DNA from: Diphasiastrum complanatum
Lineage: Eukaryota; Streptophyta; Lycopodiopsida; Lycopodiales; Lycopodiaceae
Direction: 5' to 3'
DNA length: 64,000 nucleotides
NCBI GenBank assembly: GCA_029204225.1
Contig: CM055098.1
Span: 15,360,792-15,424,791, forward strand
In this document: positions 1 through 11,261 of the stretch, piece after piece
Layout: each line of letters opens with the position of its first letter
Numbering within the stretch: the stretch's first letter is position 1
Notes under the pieces: model-generated
Seen by the model: the letters and a program-made list of their open reading frames with translations, nothing else
Told to the model about the DNA's origin: nothing
Databases searched by the model: none
Made by a program: the position numbers and the translations under genes

Positions 1-99
1 GTCAAATGTCATAATATTAAGGTTAGTTGAAACATTTATGTGCCTTCACAAGGTTACTTTTGAACGTTACGAGGAATTTATTCATAGAATCAATGAACA

Positions 100-476
100 G
101 TGGGCGGTTCACCACGGTTCTGAGAACCGTACAGTGAACCGTACGGTTCTCAATTTTTTTTTGCCAGAACCGTGGTGAACCGCGTGTAGTTATTAATTAA
201 TTATTTTTTATATATTATTGTGTGGAAAGTCAGCGGGAATCAGCGGAATCAGCGGAATTAATTCAGCGGAAAGTCAGCGGAATCAGCGGAATCTGATGGA
301 GTCTGGTGACCCCTGATGGAATGCAGCGGAATCCTTCAGCGGAAAGTCAGCAGGCGGATCCGTCTGTGAAATTAATTAATTAATTAATTAATTGTTTATT
401 TATTTAGATGAACCGTACCACGGTTCAAGGAACCGTGGTACGGTTCCTTCCACGGTTCTGGGAACCGTGGGTTCTA
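100..476. repeat. Palindrome-flanked repeat element
   Basis: Two arrays of gaaccg/cggttc words flank an AT-rich and minisatellite core. The left array contains a perfect 14-bp palindrome at 136-149. The right array has a perfect 17-bp inverted repeat with a 3-nt loop (410-426 and 430-446), followed by further copies to about 476. The two arrays can also pair with each other. The layout resembles a foldback or MITE-like element, but no target-site duplication was identified. Confidence 0.6.
232..360. repeat. Minisatellite, cagcggaat-type unit
   Basis: At least eight degenerate copies of a 9-10 bp word of the form cagcggaat(c) lie between the two palindrome arrays. Some are spaced by aagt or by a diverged stretch around gatggagtctgg. 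No coding sense is apparent. Confidence 0.7.
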
Positions 477-480
477 TGCA

Positions 481-1400
481 TAAAGTAGATCAAAATATAA
501 ACTTGAATCCAAAAGGAATCTCTTACTGAACCTGCAGCTTGCGTATCATGTAAGAAAATGGAAGCTTCTTGTAATCACAAACTGTATCCAGCTCTGTACA
601 ATCTGCAAAACAGGACGGGCTAACATTTCTTGCTGACAATGCAGCATGACATTGTGCCATTGCAGCTCCTATTGAAAACCTAAACATCATCAACCCCCAT
701 TTTTGTCAAATAACCAAATTGGAGCCAAACTCTAGATCTAATAAGTGCAGCACCTTGCACACAACTTATACCTTTTAAGCTGAAAAAAATCGTACAGATT
801 CTCTTCATATGTTGCCATTTGCTAGCACTTGCAAGTAGAAAACTGTGGCTATCATTTCAAGCCAAAATTTGTGCAGATCATTTGCACCTCCCATTACCTT
901 CTCCAACAACAAGCACTCTTTTTTTGAACAGATGCCCTCTTAGCATGCAGCCACCGATGTGCCGCTCATAACCCTACTAATCTCCTTTAGCCAATGTTCA
1001 CTGTCTCTGGTCGCTATGTGTAGGAATGTCATCATCAATAGATTCTAGATCTGGTCTGCAGTCTTCTCCCAGAGAAGAAGGATGTGATTTGAAGCTGTGT
1101 TAGAACGACTCTGCTAGGCCATCTCTCGTACCATAAGTGCAACACAATGTTGGTCCTCATATGTGATAAGAGAATGCAATGTAATAGGTGTATCGTGGAA
1201 TGCGTAATAATATCTCCTTCTGATCTTGTAGTGGATAATGTATCTGAAGATAAAGTGGACCTCAGACTTCACCTCACCTAAGGAGCATAATTGGCAATTG
1301 TAGGCTCCCTCCCGCTCGCTCCCACATGCTCAAAAAATGTAGGCCCCCTCCCCGCTCGCTCCCACATGCCCAAAAATAATTAAAAACTATTTTCCTCCCC
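481..1400. other. No recognisable gene
   Basis: AT-rich sequence with no long reading frame and no domain I recognise on either strand. A CT-rich stretch begins near 1310. Confidence 0.5.
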
Positions 1401-1527
1401 CTACCCCACCCCAGAATTAATTATTAGAGGGTATTTGGCACATACTTGCCCCCTCCGTTTAAAAAAAATGAAAAAGGTACCAAATTTTTTTGCAAAAAAC
1501 CTACCCATTGCCCATGCCTCCCTCGCT

Positions 1528-2700
1528 CTCTCGCTATCTCTCTCTCGTAGTGTCCTTAGTGAAGAGTTCTCTTGCATAGGCCCAATCAACACCATTTTTG
1601 ACAAGCAAACTCTCCCTCGCTCTCTCGCTATCTCTCTCTCGTAGTGTCCTTAGTGAAGAGTTCTCTTGCATAGGCCCAATCAACACCATTTTTCAAAAGG
1701 CTTGACACAGAATCTTCAAGTTCATAACTGGTCTTTGCACACTCTAGCACACAAAATTTGCCTTGTTTGGGATGAGGTTTCCCAACTCACGACTAAGGAC
1801 ATCTTGAATTCAGCTCTCTGAATGGGATCATCGGATCACAGGAAATGGGACTTTTTCAATTTATACTACCACATAGTCTTGGCAGATATTTGCTTGTGTT
1901 CAGATCCATATGTAAGTAGACTTTGAAGCTATGCTGAGACTTACAATGATGCCCGAATCGAGCAAGGCCAAGTCCGTTAGGTCTGTATCGGGTTCATGAA
2001 CCTGTGGATTGTATTCCTGGACCATTTAGGTCAATTCCAAATGTTTTCAGTGGATAGGCAAGAAAGCTTTTAATTAAGTGGCTATAGTGAATAGTGCCAG
2101 TCGTTAGGGTTTAGGGTTTAGGGTTGGTGCCATTCTGTGAACCGTTCCACAATGCAACTATAGTAAAGATTATGTTAGGGTTTAGGGTCGATGCCATTCT
2201 GTGATGCGCAATCTATGGATTTATATTACCGCATAGTCTTGGCAGATATTTGCTTGTGTTCAGATTCATCTCTAACTAGGTATGTTATTTCATATTTACC
2301 TCTCAGAATGCAATGCAGTGAAGGGTGCAATTTGTTTCAGAAAGGCATAGCAGGTTGCAAGATTCCAAACTGGAAGGCCTTCAACCTGAAGGCCTCGTCC
2401 ACATGAGAAACAAGGACGTTCCTATTACAAAGGGAGGCTTTATGTTGAACCTTCTTTTCAACCTTACCAAAGGCAGTGTCCTTAGTGAAGAGTTCTCTTG
2501 CATAGGCCCAATCAACAACATTTTTCAAAAGGCTTGACACAGAATCTTCAAGTTTATAGCTGGTCTTTGCATGCTCTAGCTTCATCTCCCAGTTCTTCTT
2601 CTGCAAGAAAACCTTAGACGTTCCTATTACGAAAGGAGGCTTTATGTTGAACCTTCTTTTCAACCTTACCAAAGGCAGTGTCCTTAGTGAAGAGTTTTGC
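1528..2700. repeat. Mosaic of short duplicated blocks
   Basis: Several 60-100 bp blocks recur out of order. A block starting gtgtccttagtgaagag and running through a 'cccaatcaac' stretch occurs near 1551, 1645, 2479 and 2680. A 'catagtcttggcagatattt' block occurs near 1872 and 2233. A block starting gacgttcctattac occurs near 2413 and 2617. The reverse strand of 2337-2807 has a 156-codon frame across the copies and runs into an integrase fragment at 2704, so the area may be a rearranged transposon end. No intact protein is supported. Confidence 0.65.
2103..2187 (+). repeat. Interstitial telomere-like repeats
   Basis: About three consecutive TTTAGGG units lie at 2103-2125, with a shorter TTAGGGTTTAGGG run at 2174-2187. 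TTTAGGG is the usual plant telomere unit. The run is too short to be a telomere. Confidence 0.7.
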
Positions 2701-2703
2701 CAG

Positions 2704-4855
2704 TTAAGTTCCTCGTCTTGTCTGTTCCCACAGGTTCCTATCGAGCTTCTCCATTGGCCGAAATAGACGGCACCTAAAATGGATCCCGTTTGGAGAAATG
2801 GGGCCATCGGACAGAAAGCTGCAAAATTGGTCCATTTCGCGTGACCTAATTGCGTTTCTCTCCCATAATTTAAATAGCCCGTCTATAAACAACCTTGCTA
2901 ACTCTAGAGCTCTAACGATTGTTTTGGTTGGAATAAAATGAGCCATTTTGGTCAAATGGTCAACTGTGACCCATATCACATCGTGACCCTTCTGGGTCTT
3001 AGATAGGCCTATTAGGAAATCCATGGAAATACTTTCCCAATTACTATTGGGCCAGAAGATTTGCCTACGAAGAAGCTCATAGGTCTTCTGTATTCCTGGG
3101 TGTTCCATACTAGGGCTGTCATGACACTCATACAATACTTGGCGCCTAAAACCCCGAGTCGGGAACACACATTTTGTTTCCGTATTCTCGAGAACTGGAT
3201 CCCTCAACCGTAATGCTATGCTTGGGATCTACAAGCACGGAATCTTCAATGCAATCTGGCGTATACTTGGATGAATCTTTCCTAGGCCTAAGAACTGGGT
3301 AAGAAGTCTATATATACATTTCTGTTTTGGACTGTTTTCTTGACTGTGGAGAAATACGGATCACTCTTGCATTTCCCCCTCAAGGACTCGAGTAACTTAC
3401 TACAGGACTGGGTAAATCTCAATTCGTTTACCACTGGCATTATGCTAAGAGCATTTGCACGATATTGAATTTTCCTTGTCTATATCTGATAGACAAGTCA
3501 AATTCCTGCATTAACTCAGCCCATCGAGCTTTTCGACTGCTAAGCTCAGGCTGATTGCACAAACGTCTATGGCTTTCATGGTCAGTCAGAATCTCAAAGC
3601 TAGCACCATACAAATAATGCTGCCAAGTCTTAAGGGCATGAATAATTGAAAAGAGCTCCTTCTCATAAGTGATGTATCTAGTTTGAGCGGGTTCGAGCAA
3701 AAGGCTGGTTTGGGTCTACGACTTTTAGTATTGGTGTTGTAACCAATGTTGTTTTGAGAGCATCAAAACTCTCTTGTTGCTCTAGCCCCCAATTGAACTC
3801 CTTTTCTTTCCCCTTAAGAAGATTTGTCATGGGAACTGCTATGTGAGCATGATCCTTGATTGGATTGTCTGTAGTATCCCGAAGGACCTAAAAAGACCGA
3901 AGGTCTAAAATGCTGTTTCGTCTAGGCCAACTAAATATGGCTTGACCTTATTTGGATCTATCTTAATCCCATTCTTCAAGATTATATGGTCCAAATATGC
4001 TATTTTTTGGTAAAAACCTAACATTTAGGTTTCCTTGTGAATAGCTTATGCTTTCTGAGCAAACGAAACACCTTTCTGAGGTGAGCTAAATGCTCTTTTT
4101 AAGCTTTGCTGTAAACTAAAATATTATCTAGAAAAATCACCACAAATTTCCCTAAATATGGCCGAAATACACTGTTCATTAGGGTCATGAAGTCGCTAGA
4201 GCATTGGTGAGGTGTAACTAATAGGACAGGAGCTGCCCAAGGTGAACTGCTTGGATGAATCTGTCCCTTATTTAGATATTTTGTAAATTGTCTGGTTTTA
4301 TCTTTATCTTCTGAGCGACTAACTCAATAGGCTTAGTGATGGGTGCTATATCAGGTACTAAATGATCTACTTCTCTACTGAGTGGTAAACCACTAGGCAA
4401 ATCATCAGGAAAAATATCACCTTTCTTCCTTAGCAGAATATCTAATTTTTTTCTTTCATGAAAGGTATTACTGGAAACAGTCATTAAAAATAAACTACAA
4501 GTCACAGAAAAGTAGTTGATGCTAACCATCCTCCATAAGCTGAACAGACTCTGAACTGCACACCAAAGGACTGTTGGGAACTCCATGCTCCCCATGCAGA
4601 TGAACCTCTCGACCGTTTTTCTGAAAGTTGGAGTGTATTGTCCTGATAATTCCTTTATAGAGTGGGGCCCAAGCTATAGGGCCAATCTCTCCCTAACACT
4701 AGGTCGGTACAGTCCAGATGCATGATCTGGAAGTTTAGGTTATCTTGATAGCTCTGAATCACCAGACCTAAATTGTTAACCATGGTTTTCCACACTTTCT
4801 TGTCCTGACCCGCTCCTCGCTCAATGGTTGTATAGTTCATCTCCGCGGGAATCAA
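2704..4855 (-). pseudogene. Decayed chromovirus pol fragment (family A)
   Basis: Reading from 4855 down: a protease-to-RT linker (frames 4855-4655 and 4595-4272, including a GLPLSREVDHLV stretch), damaged RT, RNase H at 3700-3440 ([20 protein letters not shown], then LTDHES), and integrase at 3207-2704. The integrase part has the H2C2 half [14 protein letters not shown] and the core around SMDFLIGL and MAHFIPTK. The wording is nearly that of the complete chromovirus at 20701-26885, so this is the same family. Frames are broken many times, the second half of the zinc-binding motif is deleted, and no LTR was seen. The fragment stops sharply at 4855, where a different gypsy lineage begins. It is not functional. 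Confidence 0.85.
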
Positions 4856-6420
4856 CTGCCTACTGGAAAAATAAATCGAGTAATTCTTACTCCCTAGGCT
4901 GTGTCAGAACACTCCCTATGGCATACTTAGAAGCGTCTGTATGGACATGGAACTCTATGGTCCAAATAGGGGGTCGAAAGATTGGTGAAGTGACTAAGGC
5001 CTTCTTGAGTTTGTGAAAAGCCTCAGTGGCTTCAACTGTCCATTCTAGTTAGATGGTCATCTGGTAGATCAAACGGGCCAGCTTAGCAAAATTCAGGACA
5101 AATCTCCGATAATAGTTGCAATGCCCCATACTTCTCATACGGTTCTTGGCTCAGGCAAGACAAGTATTATGCGGATCTTGTCGACATTAGTAGCGATACC
5201 ATGCCTCGAAACTACGTGGCCTAGCACTATGCCGTGCGTGACCAAAAATTGGCATTTGGCCGGGTTTAGGGATATGCCGAATAATTGACATTGGATGAAC
5301 ACTTTTCTCTAAGCAAGCTAGGCGTTGGGCTCACACAAGTCCTCCATGAAAATTTCAAGAAATTTCCAGAGAAAGTCCTTGAAGGCATAGCTCATCACTC
5401 GTTGGAAGGTGCTGTGGGAGCGTTGCACAATCCAAATGGAATCACTCTATACGTTATGCATACGTTCCCCACTCGATGGAGAATGCAATTTTGTGCTGAT
5501 CTTTTGGGGCTATTTGCACCTGGTTATAGCCACTAAACCCATCTACAAAACTATAGGCTTCTGCTCCAGCTATTCTCTTTAACACCTTTTCCTTGAATGG
5601 TAAGGGAAAATGGTCCTTGATGGTTACAGAGTTTAGCTTCTTGTAGTCCATACAGATTCTAAGTTTTCCGTTCTTCTTAGGTACTACCATGATAGGCAAC
5701 ACCCAATTAGTGTGTTCCATCTCGTAGATGAATCCTACATCTAGAAGCTTTTTCAATTCTTCTTGGATCAGCTGGGCGTAGTGTGGATTAGACCTATAGG
5801 GCCTACTAACTGTGGGCTTTGCACCATCAACCAGTCGAATGGTGTGAACCATGACATCTGTCGATATGCCCTTTAGCTCAGCGTAATTCCAAGCAAGACA
5901 GTCGTGGTATTTGCGAAAAAGGGCCTTGAGATCCTCGAGTTCCTCTCCTTCTACATCTTCTCCAAGAAATACCATACGACTTCCATCTCTCTTTTTCGCT
6001 AAATCTATTTCTTTTGTTTGAGCTGGACCTTCGTAAACATTGGCCTCTTGGGAAGTATCTTCAATGGGTTCTCTCTTAGCTCTAGGCATGACTAGTACCA
6101 CTTCATCCATTTTGTAATCCTTGAATTATTGTGGCACGTCATGCGCAGACTTAGGTTCTTCTACAGCGTCCTGATGGATTTTATCTTGCAATTCCTGATT
6201 GGTCATCAACTCAGTCTTTATTTCTTCCTTATCACTCTTAGCTTTCCACTCAACGGTTTTAGTCTTATACATGGGTTAGCGTTCATGGAGTGGACTGGTG
6301 GTTGGCTGATTGTCGATTCCCATCCTTTTCAAAGCTTGGTCAAGCTTCTTGATGCTCTTAGATGGTTTCATACCCAGATCTGCAAAGGTGATAGGAGCTT
6401 TTTCTTTCGGAGAGCCTCCA
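4856..6420 (-). pseudogene. Decayed Athila-like gypsy RT fragment (family B)
   Basis: The clearest part is the frame 6110-5454. It holds the pre-RT linker (ANVYEGPAQT, then FRKYHDCLAWNYAELKGI) and the first half of reverse transcriptase (LRICMDYKKLNS, FSGYNQVQIAPKDQHKIAFS). RT continues to about 4860 in broken frames. The sequence resembles the pol of the element at 48649-60409 (for example KYQDCFAWTYQDLKGI there) and differs from the chromovirus lineage next door. 6111-6420 is probably the degraded protease-RT spacer. The lower edge abuts family A directly, which suggests a nested insertion or a deletion junction. It cannot encode an intact protein. Confidence 0.8.
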
Positions 6421-6936
6421 TGTGGTGACTCAGTTATGGCATTTTTTACGATTTATCGGCTTTTTTATTATATTTATTGAGCCTTGAATACTTGGAAAGC
6501 TGCATAACCTATACTATTGCCAAATCTACTACTTTTAAGTGTCATTTACACTTTATGACATTTATGGGATGTTTGAACTATTTATCTATAAGGTCATACA
6601 AAAGCTCTTAAGGATCAGCCTTGAGTTAATTGGCACTACCATGAGAAGGTTGGTTTTGAATGGTTATGGGCAACCGATTCTTCAATGGACCCTCGAGCTT
6701 ACACTACTCATCCTTATATCAAGCGCTCAACTGAAACAACTTGCATCTCTATCCGACTCTCAGGCCGGTGGCCTGCTTTTCCAGAAGAAGAACTATTTTC
6801 TGAGCATATCTATTCAGAGCCTCGATCCAATAAATGCAGCCATGGCTATTTCGATCTATAACAGGGATACAGTGTTCGATCTATTTAAAGCGGCCCTCAG
6901 CGCAACATTGTTCAGCAGTTGATATTCCTGAGCGCA
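6421..6936 (+). repeat. Direct repeat, left copy (candidate LTR)
   Basis: Begins TGTGGTGACTCAG and ends CCTGAGCGCA, so it has TG...CA ends. It matches 9679-10275 over its length except for a deletion of about 80 bp near 6570 and scattered substitutions. The 127-codon frame inside it is conserved in the other copy, but it matches no family I recognise and may simply be open by chance. Confidence 0.7.
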
Positions 6937-7369
6937 GAACTGATCCTAGCAATCAATGCAATCAGCCTATGGTGCAAAACAGAACGAACCTGAGCAGCTG
7001 TTAGTCCGCATTCATTTTGACCCAGAAATTCCGACCCTGGGTGCACTACAAAATCGATCCACAATAGGCCTGCAACTTTTCCGAGTCTCTACAAACTGGG
7101 TACAGGAAGAATCTGAATCGGACCCTCAACATGGCAGCAAAACTCGATCCAGAGAAATCCGAACCACAGGATTCCGAACTGATTCGACCCAAGCATGGAT
7201 CGAATTCCTAAATCCGAACAGAGGAAATCCAGTCCTAGCCAGATTCGACCCTCAGAAATTTGAACATGTACAATTCCGACCCTCAGAAATCCGAACATCA
7301 GCAGTTACGGGCATTTTTGAAGGGCATTCTTCAACGGAATAATAATATCTACTGCCACGCAAGCTGTGA

Positions 7370-7490
7370 TAATCACTGTTCTTAAATGAATGATTCAGTA
7401 CATTGATATACCGAGTCCAAATCATATCTGTAATAATCACTGTTCTTGAATGAATGATTCAGTACATTGATATACCGAGTCCAAATCATG
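7370..7490. repeat. Tandem duplication, unit about 64 bp
   Basis: Two adjacent near-identical units starting taatcactgttctt at 7370 and 7434, differing mainly by one substitution and a short indel at the junction. Confidence 0.8.
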
Positions 7491-7618
7491 CTGAGGTATG
7501 CATCTGTTTGATTCATATTAGTACAATTGTGTCTGTTCTGTGAAATCTATTTTTAGCACCTACACCATTCTGCTATGAACCTCAGTGGCCTATTGTCATT
7601 CTTTGTAAATTTGTTGAA

Positions 7619-8179
7619 ATGACTGAGGTAGATTCTACAAGTTTTACGTTTCAGACTGAGAAGGCTGAAGTGAAAACCATTACTATTTTTCGGAAGTCCC
7701 TTCTCTCATGTACAGCAGGTGATTATGACCATCATCAAGATTCTGACATGACATATAATCTATTTTTAGAACCATGTTCAGAACTTGAAGTTGATTTATT
7801 ATTGCAGTACATTGTCTCACAACATTTGGAAGAAGATACTGCTAGGCTGAATGAAGGGCAGGATAATACTTCATTTATCCAATATGTGAATCCCCTATAT
7901 CAAACTAAGGATGGGGAAATGCAGCCCAATGTTGATCAATATTTCATCGCTTTTGTGATTTTTGATGGAAGCCTTACGAACTACACTGATCTGAAACTTT
8001 GTTCCAGCGTTCCACAAATTTCATTTCCAAGAATGAAACATTCTCAGATTTCTATGTTGGCATATGAAGACTGGCTGCTGAATTTGCCAAAAACAACTTT
8101 GAAAGTGCTTATTGGGATTATGGTGCAGCATTACAAGATGTGCTTAATTTTATTGGACTGTAGCAACTATGGTCTATGA
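7619..8179 (+). CDS. Unrecognised ORF, 186 codons
   Basis: An open frame from ATG to TGA lying between the two direct repeats at 6421 and 9679. The product would be acidic at the N-terminus (TEVDSTSF), with a hydrophobic patch near the end (LKVLIGIMVQHYKMCLILL) and no signal peptide, zinc motif or catalytic signature that I can identify. Codon choice looks plausible for a gene but not decisive. It could be a captured host fragment or cargo of a non-autonomous LTR element, or an exon with neighbours I could not find. No function is proposed. Confidence 0.3.
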   Translation: MTEVDSTSFTFQTEKAEVKTITIFRKSLLSCTAGDYDHHQDSDMTYNLFLEPCSELEVDLLLQYIVSQHLEEDTARLNEGQDNTSFIQYVNPLYQTKDGEMQPNVDQYFIAFVIFDGSLTNYTDLKLCSSVPQISFPRMKHSQISMLAYEDWLLNLPKTTLKVLIGIMVQHYKMCLILLDCSNYGL

Positions 8180-9678
8180 CAATATGCTATCCAAAGAGCA
8201 TGGTGTTCGTATCAAAACTGAAGCCGAAATGATCAAAAGATTACATTTCCGATTTTCTCAGCCTCCATGAGACAAAGGCCGATTATCTTTTTCTTGTTTT
8301 CAATTCTCTGTTTCACACATTTTTTGTTGATCATTTATTATAGAAGTTTTTAGAGTTATTCATATTGTGTTTAGTTTTGTTATGTATTGTTTGTCGTTGT
8401 AGACTTGTTATGTTAACGCAGGCTGAAAACTGTGGTTGTTTTGTTATGTCAATAATGCTCTTGGTTTTACGTAAGCAATCCCTGATCCATGCTTTTCCAA
8501 GAGACAGTCCAGTTTTGTTTTATTTCGTTTCATTTGTGTTTCGGTTTTTTGTGTTTGTTCACAAGATTTTCAGCCGTACCAGAAGGCCATAACAGAAGAG
8601 AAGCTGCCTATACAAAGATTGGTGAAATGCTGAACTGTTTAATCCATTGTGTCATTCATTCTATTGTTCAACTTTGCTAGCTTTGTTGAATTTCTGCTAT
8701 GACAGAGCTTCAAGGCTGAATGGCGACCTGTATATTGTTATACTATGGAGGTCTATGGTACTTCTATATTTACAAAATGAAGATGGCTGATTTTTCGACA
8801 TGATGCAAGATTGCTTTCAAAGCTAAATTTTTGCTCCACAATTTCAGGCTAATCTATGCTGCTGATGGTATGCTGAAATGTAATATATGGGCTTAAATCT
8901 TCAAGTTCGAAATTCATTCACTCTGAATTGTTGTGAAGCTGAAAATTTACAAAAGATCTATTTGGACCTATGCTGATTTTCTGCTCAAAAGATTTCTAGA
9001 CTATTTGACTAAAGGGTTTAAGCTGAATTTGAAGCAACATCAACAATGGCAATACATTTTTTGTGGGCATTACTCATGCCGAATTTCAGCTGAGTGGAAG
9101 AGTCTCTGTCTCTGATTTTAGTTAAAGACTATTTCCCAGCTAGAATAAAGCTGCTTTTTACATTTCTATAATGCCGACTAAATGATGAAGCAGAAGCTTT
9201 TCTGATTGTGAATCTATGGAGCTATAATGATTTTCAAGCTGAATTTTTCAAGTTGAAATTTTCTGAACTTGAAAGATATATTGCATACAATTTGAAAATG
9301 ATTGTTGTTGAAATGACGAGAGGAACCGATCTTCAAAGCTAAATGTTATGTTTCAAAAGACCGAAGTTATTCATTGATGCTGGTGGCTGATAGTTCCTCG
9401 GGGTTATCTGATTTTTATTGACAAAATACCATTCTCTGATTTCCAGACCTAAATGTTGACATATTACAATTTATTGAAGATATGTAATTTCTGTAGAGAA
9501 ATGATTTTGGGCTGCAGACCAGAAATCTTTTTATCTCATTCAAACTTCAATATGAAGATGAATCTAAGGCCAAAATACTGTTATATCATGAGGCTATAAA
9601 GAGTCTACTATTATCAACATTGGTTGATAGAAGATGCTTTATTGCTCAGGAGGCCGTTTCGCATTTGAGGAAGGGACA
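8180..9678. other. Non-coding interior of the candidate LTR element
   Basis: AT-rich with many recurrences of short words such as aagctgaat. Short frames of 60-75 codons are present, but none has a recognisable domain. Confidence 0.5.
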
Positions 9679-10275
9679 TGTGGTGACTCAGTTATGGCAT
9701 TTTATATGATTTATCGGCTTTTTGATTATATTTATTGAGCCTTGAATACTTGGAAAGCTGCATAACCTATACCATTGCCAAATCTACTACTTTTAAGTGT
9801 CATTTACACTTTATGACATTTATGGGGTGCAAGCTTGAGGTCTTTAGTTTTGAAGTATTCTATTTTCTTCACTGGCCTATACTTATTCGAGTTATAACTT
9901 GGAATCGACCTTTGAATTATTTATCTATAAGGTCATACGAAAGCTCTTAAGGATCAGCCTTGAGTTAATTGGCACTACTATGAGAAGGTTGGTTTTGAAT
10001 GGTTATGGGCAACCGATTCTTCAATGGACCCTCGAGCTTACACTACTCATCCTTATAGCAAGCGCTCAACTGAAACAACTTGCATCTCTATCCAACCCTC
10101 GGGCCGGCGGCCTGCTTTTCCAGAAGAAGAACTATTTTCTGAGCATTACTATTCAGAGCCTCGATCCAATAAATGCAGCCATGGCTATTTCGATCTATAA
10201 CAGGGATACAGTGTTCGATCTATTTAAAGCGGCCCTCAGCGCAACATTGTTCGGCAGTTGATATTCCTGAGCGCA
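9679..10275 (+). repeat. Direct repeat, right copy (candidate LTR)
   Basis: The longer copy of the 6421-6936 repeat, with the same TGTGGTGACTCAG start and CCTGAGCGCA end. It retains about 80 bp near 9830-9910 that are missing on the left. A purine-rich tract lies directly upstream. Confidence 0.7.
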
Positions 10276-11261
10276 ATCACCAGCTAAATTTTTTTTGGGA
10301 AAGATTATAGGCTTTTCTAGTTGTAGGAAGCTTGTAGTTGAAGTACCCAATGAATCTAGTTCTCTTTGGAAGAGAGTAGTGATGCTTATAGAATTGTTTA
10401 GGGCCTGATTTTTTATCATGTTAGAGAAGTTTTAAAGTGGGCTTTGGGTTTTTAAAAGTTCTGAAAAAAGATTTGTGGGATGGGTAGAGGAAGTCTTCCT
10501 CTACATACACAAATTTTTTTTGGCAAAAAGATTGATTCTAGCTATGTGTTTTGATCAAAACTAGTGTTTTTTTTGCATAAATGAAGTGTTTGAAGTTCTG
10601 ATTTTCATTTTGAAGTTTTAGTTTTCAGACCTGTAAATCTGAAAATCAGATATGAAAAGTGAAGTTTTCATTCAAACTTCATTAGTTACACCTTCTATCT
10701 CCTAGTTTCATGAAGATGGCAATGCAGGAAGGGAATGGTAGTGTAACTTTGTGCATAAAACATGTTTTGAAGTTCTACTTTTTGTCATTATGAAGTTCTG
10801 ATTTCAGACCTGTAAATCTAAAAATCAGATCTGAAAATTAAAGTTTTCATAAAGCTTCATTAGTTATCCATTTCTAGACACTAGTTTCATGGATTTGGAA
10901 ATCTAGAATAGTGAGAAATGTGAAAACTTTGGTTGCTTTTGAAATGACAAATGAAATTGGAATTGGAATGGGAACTTTATGTAAACATTAGCTTCGATTA
11001 GTTAATTGAAGTTTACATAAAGATTTGGTTTTCATTTTTGCTTTTGATTAAGGCAAATGTAGCTTGTTGTTGTTTTTCTCTTAAGCTTGGATTGAGCTTG
11101 CAAATAGTAGGCTTGGATTGAGCTTACAAACAATAAGATTGAATGAATAGAAGTAAATGCTTTTTATTTGCATTGGATGTAACAATTGAAGCATTTCTAT
11201 CATTCTAATTTGAGCACTTATTGTTGTATTTGCATAATAGGAAAACACACAAGCAACCCCA
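10276..11261. other. Non-coding, with a degenerate duplication
   Basis: No gene recognised. A segment around 'cagacctgtaaatct' occurs at about 10610-10690 and again at about 10790-10870, with diverged flanks. The stretch ends at the gag start codon of the family C gypsy copy, so part of it may be that element's leader or LTR. No primer-binding site could be placed. Confidence 0.5.

Larger units (their letters stand above)
6421..10275 (+). mobile_element. Candidate non-autonomous LTR element (LARD-like)
   Basis: Two similar direct repeats with TG...CA ends (6421-6936 and 9679-10275) enclose 2.7 kb. A purine-rich stretch (GAGGAAGGGA) lies immediately before the right repeat, where a plus-oriented element would have its polypurine tract. 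No gag, protease, RT or integrase is visible inside; there is one unrecognised 186-codon ORF. Against the call, the left repeat is not followed by an obvious tRNA primer site and the flanking 5-bp words (ctcca, atcac) do not match. An alternative is two independent copies of one repeat. Confidence 0.45.

Noticed and set aside
9899-10261. 120-codon ORF inside the right direct repeat, also open in the left copy
   Set aside because: Conserved openness follows from the repeats being near-identical; no domain or codon signal was recognised.
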